Shown one piece after another: positions 53,041 through 62,200 of a DNA stretch of 64,000 nt. The translations under genes were made by a program, and so were the position numbers. The stretch covers positions 62,001-126,000 of the forward strand of contig ATWD01000001.1 of NCBI GenBank assembly GCA_000421065.1. Direction: 5' to 3'. The DNA is from Acidobacteriaceae bacterium TAA 166. Lineage in GTDB: Bacteria; Acidobacteriota; Terriglobia; Terriglobales; Acidobacteriaceae. Each line of letters begins with the position of its first letter. Within the stretch, counting starts at the first letter, position 1. The notes beneath the pieces are model-generated. The model worked only from the letters and a program-made list of their open reading frames with translations, had not been told where the DNA came from and did not search any database.

Positions 53041-54446
53041 GACAGATTGGGCTGGTGTTCTGGAAGGATGTGCGGCATCTCTGGCGGGAGTTGTGCCTAT
53101 ATGCATTGATCTTATTGGCGTTTGCGTTTGTGGCTCCGCAGGTCTGGGCAGGTCGAACTCCGGTAGGCTTTGTCGAGGTCTTTGTGACGCTGCTTAAGGT
53201 CCTGATGGTGGCGTCGTGGCTGGTGTTGATTGCGCGAGTCGTCCATGCCGATGGGCTGGTTGGAGACGACAAGTTCTGGCTAACGCGTCCCTATAGATGG
53301 CAGTCGTTGCTGGGAGCCAAGGTACTGTTTGTCGTGATGTGCGTGTTCCTGCCGTTTATCTTGATGCAATGGGGACTGTTGTTGCAGGCAGGACTGAATC
53401 CGTTTGAGGCGAAGGCAGGCATGGCGTTGTGCCTGTTGAGGATCGGGCTGAACGTGATGCTGCCCTTCTTGGTGATAGCTACAGTGACGGACAGTCTCGC
53501 GACAGTGTTCTCGTTTGTGGCCGGAATCATGGTGACGTGGGCAGCTTTGCTCACGTTCATTATGACGAAGACAGATAATCGGATGTCCCCACCCTATTCC
53601 CTTGCCGTGTTTTGTGTTGCCATGGGTGGACTGATGTTCGGGATCGTTGTCTACCAATATGCACAACGCCGCACAATGAGTTCGCGGCTGGCGATTGGCG
53701 GAGTGCTTGGACTATTCCTTCTGATGATCTTTGGATATGACCGGGGCGGATTCGGCAATCCCATCAAGGCGCTGATTCGGAATCACTACCCAGTGAGCGA
53801 TTCAGTGCGCTTAAGCTTCGCGGAAAACTTACCATACAACGAGCGTGGTGAGGACAATCTGCAGATTCTGCGTGATCAAGTTGAAGTAAAGCTTCCGATA
53901 AAGATTGATGGTCTTCCGCCGGAAGCAAAATTGCGCTCCCCGCATATTGCCCTGGAGATCAACGGCGGAGGAGCCCATTATGCTTCGCCGTGGCAAGATG
54001 CGGCTTTGAGTGAGCATGCGGTTGGTTTCGTACTGCCAAAAGATGTCTTAGACCGCTTCGTCGCAGTGAATGCAAAGGTTCGTTTGGAGTTAGTCGCTGA
54101 AGAGTTGATGCCGACAAACATGAAGGCAACAACGGTCAGTGAGCGATTCGCTGGGCCGATGAACGGAGTTTGCGGGCTGATGCAAGGTCAGGTGATCTGT
54201 CGTTATTCCTACAGGGAGTGGACTCCTGCAAGGGCGGAGTTGGACGGATGTGGTCAGAGAAGTATCGTACTGATGCGACATGTGCCTGCAGGGACAACGC
54301 CGGACCCGGTGGTCAACGAGGTCTTGCATTTCGAGAAGGTCTGTGAAGGAGCGCAGTTGATCTTTACGGAGTACAGCAAATCGAAAGAAATCCGGTTAGA
54401 AGTCGGTGCAGAGAATGTGAGGCTTGGGAGCTTTCGTGCCCAGTGA
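53037..54446 (+). CDS. ABC transporter membrane protein
   Basis: The start is GTG at 53037, overlapping the ATPase stop. The 469-residue protein has about six hydrophobic segments in the first ~230 residues (LCLYALILLAFAFVAPQVW, VLFVVMCVFLPFILMQWGLLLQAG, VMLPFLVIATVTDSLATVFSFVAGIMVTWAALLTFI, LAIGGVLGLFLLMIFGY). A large polar domain of about 230 residues follows, probably outside the cytoplasm. The transported substrate is unknown. Confidence 0.8.
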   Translation: MRQIGLVFWKDVRHLWRELCLYALILLAFAFVAPQVWAGRTPVGFVEVFVTLLKVLMVASWLVLIARVVHADGLVGDDKFWLTRPYRWQSLLGAKVLFVVMCVFLPFILMQWGLLLQAGLNPFEAKAGMALCLLRIGLNVMLPFLVIATVTDSLATVFSFVAGIMVTWAALLTFIMTKTDNRMSPPYSLAVFCVAMGGLMFGIVVYQYAQRRTMSSRLAIGGVLGLFLLMIFGYDRGGFGNPIKALIRNHYPVSDSVRLSFAENLPYNERGEDNLQILRDQVEVKLPIKIDGLPPEAKLRSPHIALEINGGGAHYASPWQDAALSEHAVGFVLPKDVLDRFVAVNAKVRLELVAEELMPTNMKATTVSERFAGPMNGVCGLMQGQVICRYSYREWTPARAELDGCGQRSIVLMRHVPAGTTPDPVVNEVLHFEKVCEGAQLIFTEYSKSKEIRLEVGAENVRLGSFRAQ

Positions 54447-54686
54447 CGTAGGCTCTCTTGGCTGAACTTTTGGCCAATCTAAAATTGCTTGCTTGCAGGC
54501 GTTTCTTGCAAAGATGGCTCTGTTTTCTACGCCAGTTTCATGGGGAGTAGTAACCGAACCCATCTAGTTCTATACTGCATTGGCGATATCTGGGCAAAGC
54601 ACTCGTCGAACCGATAGATACGATAAGTGCTTTGGCTACTATGTACTATTCGACCGACTTAGAGAAAGACGCGACAGATGCACGCA
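54447..54686. other. Intergenic stretch, nothing recognised
   Basis: This 240-base gap lies between the ABC operon and the convergent esterase. No clear terminator hairpin or coding frame was seen. Confidence 0.4.
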
Positions 54687-55803
54687 TCAGCGTTTTTGGA
54701 AAAGCAACGGCGCAAAGTGGATCAGGCTATAGTGCCAGGAGGTCCAGTCATGTGTTCCGGGTGTTTCGACCGCGCTGAGTGAGAAGCCCTTTTCTTTCAG
54801 ATCAGCGATGAATTGTCGGTTGTTCGGAAGGAGCGCGTCATTCACACCGCAGGAAATCCATAGCTTCCGGAAGTTAGTTCGTGTGGAATCCATATGCAGC
54901 GGACGGGGCAAATTGTGCATGTCACCAGCGCTGAAACTTCCGACCCACGCGAAAACTTCGGCTGGTGTAGAGGCTCTCCATTGCTCCCAGTGACAGGCCA
55001 GCAATCGCCCTGTGATCTCTGTCATTTAGGACTCTATACTCCGTTTCCACCTGTGGCATGATTTCGTTCAGGATTGCGTCGGAGCAGTTATCGATGGCCC
55101 ATCCATAGCAAACCGGCATGACCAAAATCATCGGCTTGGTTTTGTTCTCTGCGATCAGGTTGTCGAGGATGAAATTGGCTCCGCCGGGAACGGCCCAGTC
55201 TGCTGCCGTTTGAGCGTAGCCGTGGAGCAGGTAGAGAGTCGGATATCGGCGACTGCTCCTTGGGTCGTAACCGGGCGGCGTGTAGACGTAATAATCGCGA
55301 TACTCCAGGCTATGGTTCGGAGAGGAGTACTGGTAGTCCCCGTGACGCTCCCCTGGAGGTTCACTGATATAGCGCGATTTGTAGAAGTGGTGATGCAACT
55401 CCCCATGAGGAACGTCCGTGGCCTCCCATAGCTGCGGAGTCGCTCCTGGAACGACGACGACATTGTTCAAATAGCGATAGTTGGGGAGCACGACGCCGTT
55501 CAGTGGGTCCATTTGTGCTTGGCCATCGACAATAAAGTAGTACCAGTAAATCTCAGGAGGGAGCTGCTGGGTAGTTACGGTCCAGACTCTGCCGGTGATT
55601 GTCATAGGGACAGGAGCCTTCAACCCGCCGACGGAGACCTGAACATGCTTTGCACCCGTATCAAGATAGCGGAAGGTGACAGTGCCGTCAGGATGAACCT
55701 CGTGAGAATGAATTGGCTCTATTGTCTGACCCGGAACGCGGCATGGCAGCAGGATCACGAGAGATGCGAAAAACAGTGCTAGCGGGGAACTATATATGAT
55801 CAT
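54687..55803 (-). pseudogene. CE1-type secreted esterase, frameshifted
   Basis: The 5' frame (ATG at 55803) has a signal peptide (MIIYSSPLALFFASLVILLP), an E-set/CBM48-like beta domain (GTVTFRYLDTGAKHVQVSVGGL) and an esterase domain with YPTLYLLHGYAQTAADW and the nucleophile motif AGLSLGAMES. Then the frame is lost. The continuation lies in another frame (FAWVGSFSAGDMHN to HDWTSWHYSL) and ends at 54687. The switch is near 54960-54985. Together they give a complete family-length esterase including the Ser and the final His, so either a recent frameshift or a sequencing error. It would deacylate plant xylan or feruloyl esters. Confidence 0.8.
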
Positions 55804-56024
55804 GAAGTCATGGATTCCTTTCGTTAGTGTCCTGATCGGTGAGTCCAACCGCCTGATATCGCGCTCACGTCACCGCGTAACAAAAAAATAGTGCCCCCTT
55901 CATGCCAGATTACCAATGCACTTAGCGAGCGTTGTTCGCGGCTAGCCCTGCCCCAGCATCTGTTTGTGTTGGGTCTCACGCAAAACCGCACCCTGACACT
56001 CTATTCGGACAGATGTGGCTCCAC

Positions 56025-56067
56025 GTCATTCCGTGCTGCGAATGGTAAGGCCGCAGCACGGAATGAC
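56025..56067. terminator. 16-bp hairpin at the 3' side of the recombinase trio
   Basis: GTCATTCCGTGCTGCG at 56025-56040 and its exact complement CGCAGCACGGAATGAC at 56052-56067, with an 11-base loop. It lies 31 bases downstream of the last recombinase stop. It could be a terminator or part of the element's end; no matching copy was found at the other end. Confidence 0.55.
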
Positions 56068-56097
56068 TGGCGCATACATTGAAATGTAATTCTACGT

Positions 56098-57084
56098 TCA
56101 TTCTTGCAGTGAGGCGATCAACGCATCGGGAGCCTTGAACCGCCCTCGACGTAGATTCAGTGGAAGCATCGCTTCAATAGCCTCAAGCTTTTCGGAGGGG
56201 TCGACTCGTAGGTAGATCTCGGTTGTTCGCATGTCACTATGGCCTAGCCAAAGAGCGACTTTTCGAACATCACGAGTAGCTTGAAGCATTACAACAGCGC
56301 AGCTATGCCTTAGCTGATGCGGCGATACTGAGCGCCCCCTGAGTTCAGGAAGTTTCAGCGCAGCGACCCGAACATGCTTCTCCAGAACGTATTCGAATCC
56401 AGATCGGGTCATGGGATTTCCGGCAGCATTCACGAACAATTCGGGAGTGCGAGGAGCACCACGAACAGCTAGCCATGCTCGAAGATCTGCAGCGGTTTCC
56501 TTCCATAGTGGAAGACATCTCTCCCTCCGTCCTTTTCCGCAGATACGGATACTAGGAGGATGGCGTAACGAGAGCGCGTCAAGTGGCGCCTCAACCAGTT
56601 CGGACACCCGAAGCCCGCCCGCGAAACAAAGGTGCAACATTGCTCTGTCTCTAACACCAGAGCGTGTCGACAGGTTCGGAGCATCCAAAATTGCTCTGAT
56701 CTGTTTCATCGTGAGATGTTGAACCAGAGCTTGATCGTGACGTTTTATTGGAATTGCACGGATCTGGTGCGCCTGTTCAAGTGAAGAGGGTACGCGGAGT
56801 TCGACGTATCGCATGAAAGCCTTCACCGCAGCTAGCCGTGAATTCCGGGTGACAGCAGAGTTCGATCGTGCCCTCTCAATATGGCCCAAGAAGTCGAGCA
56901 CCAAAGCAGCGGTGATGTCCTCAATACATAGTTGAGAAGGACTCTTGTGCAGGCGGCCACCGGCGAAGTCGAACAACAGGCGGAACGCATGTGCGTACGT
57001 TTCGCAAGTGTTTGGACTGTAGCCGCGTTCCACCGGCATGTGTTGTCGGAGAAAGGCAGTAATCAGTGGGGCGATGGGAGTCAT
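56098..57084 (-). CDS. Tyrosine recombinase, third gene of a RIT-type trio
   Basis: The 328-residue integrase-family recombinase has an N-terminal core-binding domain (YSPNTCETYAHAFRLLFDFAGG). The catalytic domain shows Arg in CFAGGLRVSEL, HQLRHSCAVVML (HxxR), GHSDMRTTEIY and the active Tyr. In the same-strand trio it overlaps the second gene by four bases (ATGA). Confidence 0.9.
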   Translation of the reverse strand: MTPIAPLITAFLRQHMPVERGYSPNTCETYAHAFRLLFDFAGGRLHKSPSQLCIEDITAALVLDFLGHIERARSNSAVTRNSRLAAVKAFMRYVELRVPSSLEQAHQIRAIPIKRHDQALVQHLTMKQIRAILDAPNLSTRSGVRDRAMLHLCFAGGLRVSELVEAPLDALSLRHPPSIRICGKGRRERCLPLWKETAADLRAWLAVRGAPRTPELFVNAAGNPMTRSGFEYVLEKHVRVAALKLPELRGRSVSPHQLRHSCAVVMLQATRDVRKVALWLGHSDMRTTEIYLRVDPSEKLEAIEAMLPLNLRRGRFKAPDALIASLQE

Positions 57085-57992
57085 GCGACCTCCCTGCCGG
57101 CCAGAGCTTCCGCAGACGCGGCAATGTCCGTCATCAACTCAGGCGTCGCTTCTAGGTACCAGTATGTATGCGTGATATCCGCATGCCCTAGGTAGGTTGC
57201 CAGAGCGACGAAATGAGCCGCAACATCTTCACGTCGAGTAGGACATGATTCCAAGGATCGGGTCGCGAATGTATGTCGAAGGTCATGAATCCGGCATGGT
57301 CGGGTTCCGGTCTGGGTGATTCCTGCGTGGATCACGATACGACGAAATGTGTAAACAGCCATGCTCCGGCCGATGCGTCGCATCCTTCCAGTAAGAAACA
57401 GGTGATCGTTGTCCGTGGGAAGCGCAAGCCTCGAAGAAAGATACGCGTTCAGCGCCGTCGTCACCGTGGGATGTAGAGGGATTAAGCGGCTTTTCCCGGA
57501 CTTGCCTCGGCGAATGAGAAGGACACCATCTGGCTGAACGTCACTTACTCGCAGGTTGAGCGCCTCCGAGATGCGCAGCCCCGTCGCGGCTATGAGACCA
57601 AATAGTGTGGCGTAAGTCGCACGGCGGAGTGTATAGGTTCTGGGAAGCTTTGCCGCTGCGGCCACGAGCCGGCTCAGTTCCTCGGAAGAGTAGATATAGG
57701 GCATCAATCGGCCCTGCGGAGGCGGAAACAGGCGAGATGGCGGAATTTCGTGTTTGGAGTCTTCCGCATGGAGAAATCGGGCAAGCAGCACTACAGCATT
57801 CAGACGAACGTATCTTGTGCCTGGTGTAGACGCCGCCGTGGCCCAAGCGACCGCGGTGGACACTCGAATGTAAGTATCCCCTTGGGATTCAGCAAATCTG
57901 GCGTACGCGAGGAGCAGACGGTTGGTTTGCAGAAGGCCGTAACCAAGGCTGCGACGAAGTGCGATGTATCGTTTTACGGATTCGTTTAGCAT
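57081..57992 (-). CDS. Tyrosine recombinase, second gene of the trio
   Basis: The start at 57992 (MLNESVKRYIALRRSLGYG) follows GGAGGCATC; 303 residues. Catalytic residues: Arg in AATGLRISEAL, Lys in RRGKSGKSRLIPL, HDLRHTFATRS, GHADITHTYWYLEATPE with Tyr. It overlaps the first recombinase by 7 bases and the third by 4. The trio order and sizes fit Recombinase-in-Trio elements. Confidence 0.9.
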   Translation of the reverse strand: MLNESVKRYIALRRSLGYGLLQTNRLLLAYARFAESQGDTYIRVSTAVAWATAASTPGTRYVRLNAVVLLARFLHAEDSKHEIPPSRLFPPPQGRLMPYIYSSEELSRLVAAAAKLPRTYTLRRATYATLFGLIAATGLRISEALNLRVSDVQPDGVLLIRRGKSGKSRLIPLHPTVTTALNAYLSSRLALPTDNDHLFLTGRMRRIGRSMAVYTFRRIVIHAGITQTGTRPCRIHDLRHTFATRSLESCPTRREDVAAHFVALATYLGHADITHTYWYLEATPELMTDIAASAEALAGREVA

Positions 57993-59218
57993 GATGCCTC
58001 CGCAAGCCACGGTTGGGCAATTGTGGACAACATGCCGAGATCCACCTTGGCATACCGAGCGGTCGTTTGGGGCGAACGATGACGCAGAACCAATCCAATA
58101 CTGGCGAGAGATGCACCCTGCCGTAGCATCGCCGTCGCAGCTGAATGTCTGAGGACATGCGCCCCAGAAACCGGCGCTTTCACGTTGGCACGTTCCAATG
58201 CCCTCCGAACAATGCCGCTGACTGCCTGATAGCTCAACTTTGTAAAAGGAGGAGGAATGGTAACAAACAGTGCGGGCGTTTTACACGTTGGTCGGCCTGC
58301 TTTGAGATACCGCAGTATTGCCTTGCCCACCTCGTGTTGTAGGGGAAGAAAATCATGGCGGCGGCCCTTTCCACACACCTTGATCCTTGCGTTTGTCCAA
58401 TCGACATCACTCAACCGTAACCCGACGATATCGCCTGCGCGCAATCCCAAACGTGCCAAGAGTAGGAGAACAGCCTTGTCACGCGTACCCGCACCATCTG
58501 CTGGGCACGAAGCAATAATCCGATTCACAACGTCAGGTGTGAGAAACCTGGGCAACGATGACGACTCCCTAGAAGCACAAGCGGGCAAAGCGAACTCTAA
58601 TCCAGGCTTGCATTGTCCCGTAGCACCCAAGAACCGTAGAAAGCTGCGAACGGCGGTTCCACCAAGGCTCGCATACGAGGATCCATGACGCGATCCTCTT
58701 TCGACGACAAAACCACGCAGCGCCTGAGGACTATAGCGATGCGGATCGCTTCCAGCGGAAGCGATAAACTCGTCGAGAATTCTCTGATAGACGTCCAAGG
58801 TGCTCTTCGTAACACCTCGATGTTCAAGCATCCAGGCGCGAAACTCTACGACCAACGGGTAGGGTGGGATCGATGAGTCCACGGGCGCCTGGATCGTCCC
58901 CTGTTCGCGGAGGAAACAGAGGAAGAGCCGTACAACTGAGAGAGACTCGCGCTTAGGTCCGCGCTGATATGGAAATTGAGATTCTGTCAGGACGTATCTT
59001 GTGCATGCATCCAGTCCTTCCAAAAAATCCGTCGTGGATCTGCCGGTTTTGGTTAGCCAGTCAGTCCAGGCGGCAAAAGATTGAAGCTTTCGGAACACCG
59101 ACCGTTTGTTGTGGCCTCGATTGTGAAGCCATTCCGCAAAATTGTCGACATGGTTAGCCGCAGGCCCTGAATAGAGCCTGCGTCGCGTGATTGCTGCACC
59201 TACGTGATCTTCGAGCAT
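57986..59218 (-). CDS. Tyrosine recombinase, first gene of the trio
   Basis: This 410-residue recombinase is the longest of the three. Catalytic residues: Arg in ARLGLRAGDIVGL, CGKGRRHDFLPLQ, HVLRHSAATAML and LRHRSPQTTARYAKVD with Tyr. The start ATG at 59218 has a strong ribosome site (AAGGAGGCAAC) that lies in a small hairpin (59224-59241). RIT elements carry three such genes in series and move as a unit. Confidence 0.9.
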   Translation of the reverse strand: MLEDHVGAAITRRRLYSGPAANHVDNFAEWLHNRGHNKRSVFRKLQSFAAWTDWLTKTGRSTTDFLEGLDACTRYVLTESQFPYQRGPKRESLSVVRLFLCFLREQGTIQAPVDSSIPPYPLVVEFRAWMLEHRGVTKSTLDVYQRILDEFIASAGSDPHRYSPQALRGFVVERGSRHGSSYASLGGTAVRSFLRFLGATGQCKPGLEFALPACASRESSSLPRFLTPDVVNRIIASCPADGAGTRDKAVLLLLARLGLRAGDIVGLRLSDVDWTNARIKVCGKGRRHDFLPLQHEVGKAILRYLKAGRPTCKTPALFVTIPPPFTKLSYQAVSGIVRRALERANVKAPVSGAHVLRHSAATAMLRQGASLASIGLVLRHRSPQTTARYAKVDLGMLSTIAQPWLAEASC

Positions 59219-59223
59219 GTTGC

Positions 59224-59241
59224 CTCCTTGGCCATAAGGAG
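59224..59241. promoter_or_regulatory. Hairpin that could cover the ribosome site of the first recombinase
   Basis: CTCCTT-GGCCAT-AAGGAG pairs six bases on each side. On the minus strand, the pairing includes most of the AAGGAGG ribosome site just before the start codon at 59218. It could limit translation of the trio. The stem is short, so this may be fortuitous. Confidence 0.3.
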
Positions 59242-59284
59242 ACAGGTTTGGCTCTGCGAGATCCAGCGACGCGAGGACAGCACG

Positions 59285-62200
59285 ATGCTAAAACACGCGG
59301 TCATCAGTTTAGGCAAGTATGATGAAGATCAGATTGCCACCATGAGTGTCCCGCGAAGAACTGCCGTAGGCGAGCAGCCTCAATACTCGAAGCTGGAGCC
59401 TTTAACGTTCCAGGATCTTTGTAAAGAGATTCTGCAGGCAAGTCCTGATTTTCGCAACGTGCAGGTTTACGGCCGGCCCGGCCAAACGCAACGAGGGATA
59501 GACATCCTTGCAGAGCGACTTTCCCCTTCCGGGCTGACGGTCGGACAGTGCAAACGGTTCCAGAAATTTACCGACACGCAACTCCGCGGCGCCGTTAAGG
59601 AGTTCCTCAAGTACAAACCATATTGGAAGAGGCAGGGCGTCGACACCTTTATCCTCTTCATCTCTTGTGACACGAGCGATGTGAACGTTCAGAGTGAGTT
59701 TCTGCGTCAACGGCGCCGACTCCAAAAGAGCGACATTGCCCTTGAGCTTTGGTCGGATTCTACGATCACTAAGAACTTGCGCCCGCATTCCGGACTTGTC
59801 AGCACGTACTTGGGAGGCGACTGGGCGACCATCCTGTGTGGCGGAAGTGTGTACGTCCCCCAAATTGAGTACCCACACACCACAAACCTCCTTTTCACGC
59901 AACTTGAACAGATGTCTGCGCTTCATTCTGACGCGGTCGAGCGAGCTATCGAAAGCGCACGAGAAGCCTGGCGTGGCGGCAACAAGAAAGATGCTTTCAA
60001 TGTGGTCGAGAACTACCGACAACTCCATGTCTGGCCAACACTTCAACTCGAGACGCGCTCATCGTTATGCCGGCTCGAAGGACAACTTGCGCTCGACGAT
60101 GGCCAATTGGAACAGGCAAAAACGCTGCTGGCCGAGGCGAATTCGTATGCGCCGAACCGAGCCCTGCGATTAGAGGCATTGATCCTGCGTGCTGAACGCA
60201 GGACCCCCGAAGCACGGGAACTTTTAGAAGACTCGTCCGATCCTGACAGTGTCACGATGTACGCCGCATTGTCTCTGGAACTCGGAGAAATCGAAACAGC
60301 GCTCAAACGGCTCGATACCGTGAACAACTTGCCTGACGGGCACAGGCTTCGGGCAGTCGCTTATCTGATGAGCGGAGATCCCGATAAAGCATCCGACGAG
60401 ATCGCCAAAGCGACGCTGTTGGCTCCGGGCTGGACCATCAATCGGTTTACGGCAGCAGTCATCGACTACTATGCCTGTCTATCGCCAGCCCGTCGCCTGC
60501 AACAGGTGCCACCGTGGCCAGAGCCACCACACTGGACCTTTGTACGCACTGACGATGAGGCTCGGACCAGACTTTCGCGGGCCGCTGCAATGTTTCGAGT
60601 TCTTCAAACCGAGCCCAATAGTCATTTTCAGCTTGTCCGAGCTCTCAAGACCTGGGAGCTTGCTTGTGTCGCGAACGATCCGACCCGCGGATCCGATGCG
60701 GATGCGCTATGCCGCAAACTTCTCCAAGACGATCCGGCAAACGAATACTGCCTGGTCTGGGCAGTCGCTCGAAGGTTCGATGTCGACACGGCCCAGCCCA
60801 GAGCCTTGCTGGAACAAAAGGCAAGAACTCCTGAAGGTGCTTATGAGTCGGTAATATCTTTGCTTATTTGCTACCTGGAGGACCAAGATATCGAAGCGGC
60901 GAGTCAGTTGATTGAAGCTTCGCGTGAAGATTTTGCTCGCATCAATCAGCTCCGTGTCTGGCAGTTCTGGCACGACCAGATCGCTGCAATCCAGGGCGGC
61001 GAAAGCGAGGATGTGCACGACAGCTCAATCAGCGAGCCGCACTTTCTTGCTCTCTCACTTCGTTCTAAGGCAAGAATAGACGGCGATCGGCTACCGCTTA
61101 CGCAATTCCTTGAGAAAAGAGAGGCGGAAGGAAGCGTCGAAGCCAGACTGGAACTCTGTGAGCTTTACATAGCTTCAAAGCGCTGGTCTGATGCAGTTCC
61201 GCTCGCTGATAAGTTGCTTGAGACCATGCGAACGACAGAAGCGCTCCGGCTCGCATGCACTATTTTCTTGCACGCTGGCCTGTATTCGAAGTGTGCAGAC
61301 AGTATTGAGGAACATCGTACCTGGTTTCCACTCTCACAGCTGCCCGTTGCATTAATACAGATGAAGGCATCCGCAGAGCAACGGTCCGGCCAGATCAGAT
61401 CTGCAGTTCGAAGTGCCGAAGATGCGCTGTCGCTTGAGCCGAATCGAATCAATCTGAGGAATCTGGCAGAGCTCTATCTTGAGTCGGGCGATTTTACTGC
61501 CCTCGCTCAGCTGGCTTCACGCCATGAGCGTTACCCTGATCTGACGACCGACGACCTGCTCATTCTCGCAGCCCGCCTATCAGGTGTGAATCAACCGGTT
61601 GGGGTTTCACTCTGGAAGCGTGCCGTCGACATCGGCGTGCTCAATCAACAAGTGGCAGGGGCGATCAGCATCGGCTACAGCCTAAGCATGGATTCTGAAA
61701 TCGGTCCGTTGATGGAACGGCTCAGCGCTCTGCCGCGGGAGGAGGGGATTCAAAGGCTCGACGTAGTTCAGATGCAAACAATTTTGTTGTCCAGGCACCA
61801 AGCCGCAACCGAAACCTTCGAACGGTACCGGGCAGGAGAGACCCCCCTCCAGGTTGCACTTGCGATGTTTGGGTCTCAACTGTCGTATTGGTTTGGTCGA
61901 AGGCTGGAAGACAATGAAAGTAATCAAAAGATTCAGCATCCAACCTACGCGCGTCATGGCTGGAGATCGAGAAACGAGCCGTTTGAACTAGTCCACAGAA
62001 GGGTATGTGTCGACCTGACAAGCCTGTTGTTAGCACGCCGGCTGGGAGTACTATCTCATGTGGTGCAGGCGTATCGGCCTCTGCATATTCCTCACCGCAC
62101 TCCGCTGGCTCTAGCCGCAATGCGCGAAGCCACTTTTTATAATCAGCCGACGAGAAAAGTGTCATTATTCGCAGTCCAGAGTGCAATTAGTAACAAGCTC

